This document shows positions 56,135-64,000 of a stretch of DNA of 64,000 nt, piece by piece. A program made the position numbers and the translations under genes. This DNA is from Pomphorhynchus laevis (lineage: Eukaryota; Acanthocephala; Palaeacanthocephala; Echinorhynchida; Pomphorhynchidae). Each line of letters begins with the position of its first letter. The first letter of the stretch is position 1. The DNA lies in the NCBI GenBank assembly GCA_012934845.2, contig WNNJ02000455.1:62001-126000 (forward strand), written 5' to 3'. Under the pieces are notes generated by a model, which did no database searches, was not told the DNA's origin, and saw only the letters and a program-made list of their open reading frames with translations.

Positions 56135-57165
56135 AAATGTGTACTATTGACATGACATTTGAATTTGACGGAAAATTATATGAACAAACGGATGGATTGA
56201 CAATGGATAATCCTCTAGCACCTATTTTGAGCGAACTTTATATGATATAATGGGAAGATAATCATCTGAAAAATATCTTTTCTGAAATTAAAATGTGGGT
56301 CCGTTATGTCGACCATACATTTGTTGTTGTTCCTGATAACATAAGCGTTTAAGGGTTGATTTAAATATTTTTGATAGAGACATACAATGGAAAATGACGG
56401 AGAAGCAAAATAATTCTTTAACTTTTTTAGATGTACTCGTTAGCAGGCTTCCAAACAATACTTTAAAACATCATCTTTTCAAAAGGTAGATTAAAACCTA
56501 ATGCTGTTTCTTGATCTTCAAATACCCCTAACACTTAAAAAGTAACTGCTGCTAGCTCATTGTTTTGCGAAACAATTTGATTTGCTCCGATTTTGTCCAG
56601 ATAAAAAAACGTGAGGGCTTAATAATTGACACTAAGAGAAAACTAATTTCCAGAGTGGGCGGTTAAAAAAGGCTTTATATAAGACATGAATTTATAAAAT
56701 TCACGTTTTTTGTCCTCTAAAAGAACGGAAGTATGTTGGGATTCTATATATCAATGATATATGGAATAATAGTTTAAAAAATACGCTAATTAAAACCAAA
56801 TTTCAACATCCAATGACATCGCTTTGTACATAAAGAATGCCTAAATTGTATAATTCTTTAAAATTAAATTTATCAACAACAATCCATCCGTTGTTTATAA
56901 AATCCGTTGTAAAGACTGCGATAAAATATACATAGGTCAAACTGGGCAAGGTACAAATAAAAGAGTACGCCAGCATAAATAATATGACCATAGCATTAAT
57001 AATAATCACAATTGATTTCGATAAAACTACCATATTATTAAAAGAATCCGGTATGTTTAAACGTAAGATCTTAGAAGCGTTTTATATTAACAAACTAAAT
57101 GATAACTTAATGTTTTGTAATAAAGCTGACTTAATTTTAAAATTAATAAATGAAATCTTTTGATA
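56135..57165 (+). mobile_element. Penelope-like element P5, RT end plus GIY-YIG
   Basis: From ATG 56152 the frame reads FEFDGKLYEQTDGLTMDNPL then APILSELYM, and IKMWVRYVDHTFVVVPDN, where the second catalytic Asp of RYVDD is His. Then FLDVLVSRLPNNTLKHHLFK follows. After breaks, NPSVVYKIRCKDCDKIYIGQ then TGQGTNKRVRQH gives a clear GIY-YIG module, ending with FKRKILEAFYINKL. The 5' half is missing. Confidence 0.8.
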
Positions 57166-58332
57166 ATAAAAATTTTTTGTTTTACTTAACATTAACTAAT
57201 TTTACGATTTTAATTTGTTTTGCTCAAAATTTTTATATAAGATAAAATGCTTGCAATCTATTGTTTTAAATGTTTTGGGTTTTCCTCTATTTTATTTATT
57301 CATTATTTCATTTTCTTTTGCATTTTGTTTATGTTGTTCTTTTCATGAATACGTTTTGTACTTTTGTTGTACATTTTTAGTGTTTTTGTTTCATTGTTTT
57401 GTTTTTGTTTGCTGCGGTCCCTACAGAAGAAAACGTTACATGAACATTTGTTAGCGACGATTATGATTCTAGCATCAATATACAAACCGACAAGAAACTT
57501 TATTTATGTGATTTTTTCTTTTTCATGTTAATTTCTAAAGATTCTAGTAGTTTCTAGCGAAATATTAAAATAATATTTTTGTCGTTCAACTATACCTGAT
57601 TGTTCCTGGATATTTAAAATTCAAAAATACAGATCAGTATTGATATATTTCTAATAAGTTTGGCAATAAAATTATTATTTTCTGATCTTTAGAGCATCTA
57701 AAAAATATTGCAAAGATTCTATTTCAAAAATGGGAACTCTAAATTGCTATCAAAATTTAATAAAAGGAACTTTTACAGAATATTCTGAGAATTTCAATGA
57801 TTTTGTTAAACTATAACTGATTGTTCCTGAATATTTAAAATTTTAAAATATGACATTTGTATGCTACGAGATATAAGTCGAACAGGTCAAAATCTTTAAC
57901 AGATCAAAATATAACAGGTTAAAAATCTTACTATTGGACGATTTTAAGGATCACGTATTTTTTCCATGCAGCGGTCTTTGTCGAATGCTTGCTTTATCTT
58001 AAGAAAATTATTAACCTTACGAGATTCTCTTTATCCGATCTCTGTTTAGAAACGGATTTACTATATATTGAAATAATTATATATGAAAACGTTTTAGTAC
58101 TCAAAAATATATATGAATTTAAATATATATTAATTAAACTATGTATTCTTGATACGACATTATTTTTCTGCTAATTTTCAAGCAAGTTTGCTAATTTTTC
58201 TTTTACTTATAATGTAAATTATACATCAACAAAATATTATAAAATATTAAATTTACAATTTACAAATCAACAAAATACTATAAAAATAGATTTAAACTAT
58301 TAAGCGAAACATTTTTATGTATAATAAATAAT
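57166..58332. other. AT-rich stretch without recognisable genes
   Basis: No element recognised. The frames at 57215-57454 and 57989-58174 are low-complexity artefacts. Confidence 0.5.
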
Positions 58333-58705
58333 ATACTTGTATTATAATAAGGACCGAAACCTGATAGCATAGCAGTTCCTACTTATGACCTATATTCCTT
58401 ATTCGAACACAATTCGTATATTATTTATTACTCAACTCATAAAAATCAATTTTTTATTTTGATTTTAAATTTTAATTATAAATTATATCATTATATAAAT
58501 AGAAATTGTATAAAATCTTCATTTACTATTTATCTTTATTTTTTATTGATATATAGCATAAAATACGTATACTTAGTTATCTGATTTGATCTGTTAGTTT
58601 GATTTTTGCTAAGAATCAATAGATACTGGCCTGAATATAATACATCAATACAATTTGACTAATAACCTGATAAAACGCCTGTCCAATTAGACAGTTTTAT
58701 GATAA
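58333..58705 (+). repeat. Repeat R1, copy left of B2
   Basis: Nearly identical to 59458-59829 over about 370 bp (GGACCGAAACCTGATAGCAT ... CCTGTCCAATTAGACAG). Confidence 0.95.
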
Positions 58706-59292
58706 AAAAAAGATTTATTTTAACTTGGCAAATGCGTGCCAGCGCACGCTTACATGACTACAACAAACAAAAATGTAAATCATGTGTCTAGAAGGTGTGA
58801 ACAGAGGAGGTGTTTAAATGTGATAAAGGAGGGAGCGCGGCGGACGTCGAGAAGTTGATTCTAGGCGAGTGGGGCGGCGACGAGGAAGGATCGGATACCG
58901 TAGTTTTTGGAGTAATTAGTAACGTAGAGTAAGAGGGAATTACGGAAACGCAACGATAGAGAGTTGGGGCGAGTGTCGTCTAAGAAAGGAAGGTTGATAA
59001 ACGATGGGGAGCCAACAGCTATGAGACAATAAGTTACAAGAGAAGGCGGAGTTTGATGCAGATATGGATGGTGGGCCAGGAGAGTTGGGCAAGATATGTT
59101 GATTTGTGGTCGAAGCGACATAGAGATAGGATCACTCGACCGGCGGAGTTGATGATGCGTTGTAGGGGTAGGATGATGGATGTTGGAGAATTGGCGAAAA
59201 GGCTTAGGCAGTAATTGAATTTAGGGATGAGAAGCGATGAAAGAAGCTTACCTCATTCTTTCGTTGAAAGAAACTTCTCTTAAACATCTTTT
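58706..59292 (-). mobile_element. Family B 3' end, copy B2, inserted in an R1 array
   Basis: The minus strand reads FDHKSTYLAQLSWPTIH and RFRNSLLLYVTNYSKNYGIR, the LINE C-terminal tail. The 3' tip has the stem GCGTGC-GCTG-GCACGC, then ATTTGCCAAGTTAAAATAAA. It is bounded on both sides by R1 sequence. Confidence 0.75.
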
Positions 59293-59829
59293 ACCCTCTA
59301 ATCCTATATACGAATACATCGATTATTATTTATTAGTCAATTCATAAAAATTGACTTTTATTTTAAACTTAAATTATAAATTTTATCGTTTTATAAATAT
59401 AAATTGTATAAAATCTGATATAATCAATTATTATTTATAATTATTTATCTTTATTTTAATACTTGTATTATAATAAGGACCGAAACCTGATAGCATAGCA
59501 GTTCCTACTTATGACCTATATTCCTTATTCGAACACAATTCGTATATTATTTATTAGTCAACTGATAAAAATCAATTTTTTATTTTGATTTTAAATTTTA
59601 ATTATAAATTATATCATTATATAAATAGAAATTGTATAAAATCTTCATTTACTATTTATCTTTATTTTTTATTGATATATAGCATAAAATACGTATACTT
59701 AGTTATCTGATTTGATCTGTTAGTTTGATTTTTGCTAAGAATCAATAGATACTGGCCTGAATATAATACATCAATACAATTTGACCAATAACCTGATAAA
59801 ACGCCTGTCCAATTAGACAGTTTTATGAT
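59293..59829 (+). repeat. Repeat R1, partial unit plus a complete copy right of B2
   Basis: 59300-59455 is a diverged R1 3' part (ATTTATTAGTCAATTCATAA). 59458-59829 repeats 58333-58705. R1 can therefore exist as a tandem array. Confidence 0.85.
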
Positions 59830-59895
59830 TAGGTAATATAAAACAGATTTGATGACTTCAACGTTAGTGTTTATATGTAATAATTAGCAATAAAT

Positions 59896-60943
59896 ATGTC
59901 GATGAGTAAATTTAGCATGTCGGAGCGTTCAAAGAACTCAATGAAAACTAATTTTCCTGCCAATGCAATAAACGAGGTAAGTGGAGATTTAGCTTCTCTT
60001 GAATATATTCCGGAGGGTGAACTCCCCCGGTACCAAAATTATCCAACCTGGTGATTATCAGACTTTTGGTGCCTCTGGAAAGACAGAACATGTTCAATGT
60101 TTTTATAAGAGGCTTTGCCGATCAATTTAAAAAAGGATATTGTTCAATGCGATTAAATATTATGAATCTGAGATTAAAATCTCATTCTGCACTCCTGATT
60201 TGGCAATGTCGTACGTCGACTACTTTAAAAAAGAGCATTCGGAACAAGGTATAATTGCTTCCAAACCAATCCTGGCAACAATAAAGATAAATAATATGCC
60301 CACATTCATTTCAGAAGAAGATTTATCAGCCCTAGAAACTGATTACAAAATCTCTAACATTCGCTTTATAAAAGGGATTAAAGGCTTCCCCATTCTCGTG
60401 GCGTTCTGCAATGCCCCGGTGGGTGAAGCTCTAAAACTGTCGATTTCGACATGCAATCCTTTTATGGGATATAATTTGAGATTTTTAATAATCGAAACCG
60501 ATTCACTAACGTACCCTCACTGCAACAATTGTCATCAGTGGGGGCATTGGTCCACAGGATGTTCTTTACCCCATAAGTGCGGCGTGTGTGGTACAACTGC
60601 TATACATCCTGAGAAGTGCGAAAGTAAGCCATTTTGCGCAAACTGCGGTGGTGAGCACCCCGCATGGTCAAAAAAGTGTAAAATCTTTAAGGCGTACCAA
60701 AAGAGACACAGGGGTGTGACAGCAAAAGCGACTAGCTTCGTGGAAGCTGTCTCGTCTAACAAGAAAGACGACAGGATGCCGGACACGGAAATTCTTAAAC
60801 TTATTGAAAAGCAGCATCAGGCATCAATGATTCAACTTGAAAAATTGGTCCAAAAATTGGTGGGTCAATTAGCGGAATCCTTCCGTTCTCCTCCTTCTGG
60901 GAAGACCAACAATATTAAGAAGCCACCAAAATCTAAGAAATGA
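59896..60943 (+). pseudogene. Copy A6 ORF1 (gag-like, three zinc knuckles), frameshifted
   Basis: The start frame (MSMSKFSMSERS) breaks near 60048, a second frame covers 60051-60140, and the main frame runs 60140-60943. It contains KPILATIKINNMPTFISEED, then knuckles CNNCHQWGHWSTGC, CGVCG...HPEKC and CANCGGEHPAWSKKC, and a basic Lys-rich tail. In the Jockey group such proteins coat element RNA. Two frameshifts disable it. Confidence 0.85.
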
Positions 60944-61139
60944 AACGGGTCAGCGCTAAGCATAGCCGCTCTGAAGCTTGCTCGAAAGGATTCGATCTGG
61001 GCTATGGCTAACGAGGGAAATGAAGATATCGCCCGTGGGCAAGCGACTCCATTTGTCGTGACGGAAAGCGGTAAAGGCGACCTTTCCGCCTCTAGTTGCG
61101 ACTAGGTGGAGGGCGTCCCACTTCGGTAACACTTACGCA

Positions 61140-63591
61140 ATGGGAAGTAATCAAGGACCTTTTTCACTGAATATCCTTCAGTGGAATTCGGGAGGTGCTT
61201 CTGCCCTTAGCTTTCTATCTGGTAGAGATGCAGATGTTATAGTCCTTCAGGAGACGAGGTATATCCGTCTCCCACAGGATATTATTCGATTATCCCTAAG
61301 CACATCTACACCCATTTTACTTTTTACATGACCCCCTCACTCCTCTTCATCTCAAGGTCTTTTAACCCTAGTGAAAAGCTCCTTAAGATCATCCCTCCTA
61401 TTAAACTACTCTTATCCAGCCCTATCTTGTTTAGCTATATCACTTTGTAAGAACGGTAAGCGTATAAGCATAGCCAATGTCTATATTCGGCCAGGAGAAA
61501 TTCACAAGAACCGTGACCTCCTGGATCGAATATTAGGGAGCGGTTATGACATGTTACTTGGTAACTTCAACGACAGAACTGGTTGTTGGATTAATGCAGC
61601 ACTCCGCGGAGCAAGGATCGACTATCTTATTCATAAACCACCTTCCCCCACTTTTCATTGCTCTACAACAAATTCTCTCCTCGACATATTACTGCTACAT
61701 AAGATGGGGTTGTTGGAACCCATTTGCACGGAGCAGTCGCGTCAACAACAGACCACCTCTCATGACTTAATTCGCTGGCGGCTAGAGGACGATACGTTGC
61801 TTAGAAGAAGGTTTCACTTTGACCCTATTAGAGTGGCCTTATTTCAGGAAGCTATCCAACTCTTCTCCAGAATTGGAATTAAGAGTTGGACCGAATTTAA
61901 TACCTACCTCTCTTCGCAAGCTACCGCGATCCTTTCGACTATCTATAAAGGTCAAATATACAATCCTACTCCAACAAAGCTCAAGGTCCTAGCTAAAATG
62001 TTACACCTTCCCAATCTCTCTGTTTCCGCCAGACAGATCCTCTTGAATGAATATTGGAGCTCTAGATATAGGATCCAGCTGAGCAAGGATAGGGCAAGCA
62101 TTGCACACCTAAACCCTTCTAAGGCTTCCTTCTGGAAGATATTCAAGAAGGAAGTTTGTCTGCTGGAAGGATAGAGCCTTTGTTTGGATTGGTAACATAG
62201 GCCTTGACAAAGTTTTAGAGGAGTCACTTTCCTTACATAATTATGGAGCCACTCAATCTTCTTAACCAATCCCGCCTTGGTGTGACTTCAGAAGTAGGGA
62301 CTTATCTGTTACAGATATCCTTAACTTATGGGGATCACTCCCGGGCACCTCCAAATCATACGCGCCACTCACCACTCATGTCTGTCAGCTTTTGACATAC
62401 AGTCAGAGAAAGGAGGTCGCCATCACAATGCTATTAGCCTCCCCGTCCGACATAGCGGACATCAACATCAGCCGTCGAGTTTTTTTACCTAAAAAAAGAT
62501 TAATCACTTGTCCAAAAGATCTGCGGCACATCTTGATTCAAAACGTCCTCATATCCATCTACGAGAAAGCGTTTGCGCGTAGAATCCGCGTTCATTTATG
62601 TAGGCGTAATTTGATCCCACCGAGTTTTCATGGGTTTGTCAAAGGGCGCTCGGTCCATTCAGCAATTGGTGAAGTGCATCAGTTTTGTCAGGATAATAGT
62701 CATCAGCTTGCTGTGGCTGTTTTTCTTGATTTTTCAGCTGCATTTGACCGGATCTCCATTCCCTTCGTCATCTCCTCTCTCAGGTCCCTCGGGTTGCCTG
62801 CGATAATTGTTAACAGGGTGGTGATTTTGTTGTACACCAAGCGGTTTTACTATGAAGACGACCCTGATGCGCGTCAGTTCTACCATATTACGGGTGTACC
62901 TCAAGGATTCCCACTTTCTCCTATCTTATATCTTGCTGCATCCATTGTACTATTCAGAAGTTTAAACGTGATCAACATCTAGTGGTATATGCTGATGATA
63001 CCACATCCTTGTTCTCTGGACGCCGGTGCAAAGATGTAATCTCTGACATCAGCCGTTTAATTTTAAGATTAAAAGATCAGTTGCCCCCATCCAATCTTAT
63101 TTTAACTCCTTTAAATCGCAGGTGGTAGTCTTTAATGGCGTTTCTGCCATTAAAAAGAAACCTAAGAGACTAGCACTTTTTGAACTCCCCTCCATTTTGC
63201 AGCATCAACCACTCCCTATCTTCACGAGTCGAGTAAAATATCCGGGGTTCACCGTTACGTGAATTTGTCGGCGACAGCTGACATGGATAGACTTAAACGT
63301 ATCCTGAAGAAAGCTAGGTGGGCTCTGAAACAGGCCCATCATTTGTCATTGAATGGGATAACCCAAGTGCGCCGCTGGGGTACTTGGGCTATCTCGGGAT
63401 TAGTCTTCTTCTCACGAGGATGTCCCCCAGAACAAAGACTAAGGTTTCTCAAGCTCCTCATCTGGAGATTACCAACTATAGTCCGCCTTGACTGGACTCT
63501 TAGGTGTGTGAGAGACCCCGAATGGTTCAGTCAGAGGGCGGCGCGCTGGTGCGGCCGAGGGGCTCAGATCCCTCTGGACCTGAGGCCGTAA
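61140..63591 (+). pseudogene. Copy A6 ORF2: endonuclease and RT, frameshifted
   Basis: ATG 61140 begins MGSNQGPFSLNILQWNSGG. Endonuclease boxes: DVIVLQETR, SIANVYIRPGE, LLGNFNDRTG (Asp of GDFN is Asn), SHDLIRW. RT boxes in 62392-62982: ISIYEKAFARRIR, GFVKGRSVHSAIGEV, VFLDFSAAFDRISIPFV, GVPQGFPLS. YADDT follows in another frame near 62990. The last 110 codons (63259-63591) match the C-terminal region of A2. Frame breaks near 61330, 62160 and 62970. Confidence 0.85.
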
Positions 63592-63865
63592 ATATAATAT
63601 GAAGATTCCAAAATACTCGTCGTGAACGGCTTCTATTTAATATTGTCTTTTGCATGTTTTTGTTTCTTAAGTTTTTATCGGTTATATAGTTATTAATAAA
63701 ACCCTTACTTACTTACTATCAGTATTTGTATGCGGCTGTCGCGCACTATGGTTTGTAGTTTTTTAGAAAATTCCTAATCATCCTATCAACAAATCTAAAT
63801 GGATAGTTATTATTGACAAGAATTTGTCTATTTCGTTCTAATTCCTTATGCAATTCATTCCAGTT

Positions 63866-64000
63866 AGTGCGAATCCGATAGGGGCGGTGCAGTAGCGATT
63901 TGTAATAAATGTGTCGGTTAGCTTGGCGTATTTGCCTCGCTGTTATGTTGGGTCGAGGAATAAGAACCGAAATGATAGCATACCTGTTTTTCCTGATGAC
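63866..64000 (+). repeat. Repeat R1, copy running off the window
   Basis: CGCTGTTATGTTGGGTCGAG then GAATAAGAACCGAAATGATA matches the R1 copy at 30420-30480 (reverse complement). It is cut by the window end. Confidence 0.7.

Larger units (their letters stand above)
59830..63718 (+). mobile_element. Family A copy A6, near full length
   Basis: 5' UTR, ORF1 from 59896, ORF2 from 61140 to 63591, then a 3' UTR ending AATAAAACCC with CTTA repeats at 63699-63718. It shows the complete family layout, including zinc knuckles in ORF1, but has frameshifts in both ORFs and a damaged RT region after 62980. Confidence 0.9.

Overview
This is an AT-rich window of an animal nuclear genome, most likely a small-intron invertebrate. 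The evidence is GT-AG introns of 44-54 bp beside introns of 1-6 kb, the standard genetic code, two recognisable metazoan genes and a dense, layered population of retroelements. The species cannot be fixed from the sequence.

Host genes. (1) A divergent COG4-like Golgi tethering subunit on the minus strand runs from 14154 to 600. I rebuilt it as eight exons whose phases all agree (1953 nt, 650 codons plus stop). Two short exons were found only by splice sites and phase. Its large introns hold nested retroelements, perfect hairpins and a stray copy of one of its own exons. (2) An ELAV/Hu-like three-RRM RNA-binding protein lies at 31828-33460 on the minus strand, with one 52-bp intron. (3) A beta-tubulin C-terminal pseudogene fragment lies at 14662-14871. 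(4) Two unassigned exon candidates lie at 31370-31609 and 34114-34269.

Mobile DNA fills most of the rest. Family A is a two-ORF Jockey-like non-LTR retrotransposon (zinc-knuckle ORF1; APE endonuclease plus reverse transcriptase ORF2) with nine copies or fragments: 15.6-19.3, 19.4-22.8, 22.8-24.8, 35.2, 35.6-38.1, 49.5-51.7, 52.5-54.1, 54.5 and 59.8-63.7 kb. Family B is a non-LTR family present only as 3' ends (25.7, 54.1 and 58.7 kb) sharing a terminal stem-loop. Family C is another non-LTR family (9.6-13.3 and 27.8-28.3 kb). Family D is CR1-like (44.6-49.3 kb). Penelope-like elements (PLEs) with GIY-YIG endonuclease remnants occur at 9.4/13.4, 24.9, 26.3, 38.6/42.6-44.2 and 56.1-57.2 kb. One structurally complete 3956-bp Ty3/gypsy element (38632-42587, 138-bp LTRs, 5-bp target duplication CGTAC) sits inside a PLE reading frame. 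Dispersed AT-rich repeats (R1, R2) and two minisatellites complete the picture.

The most unusual signal is a recurrent structural theme. Perfect or near-perfect short hairpins occur throughout the window. In three retrotransposon copies, comparison with sister copies shows that the second arm is a secondary inverted copy of adjacent sequence. Two unrelated minisatellites are built from units that each carry two hairpins. Two hammerhead-ribozyme-like cores, and a possible self-priming site in the gypsy element, are further RNA-structure candidates.
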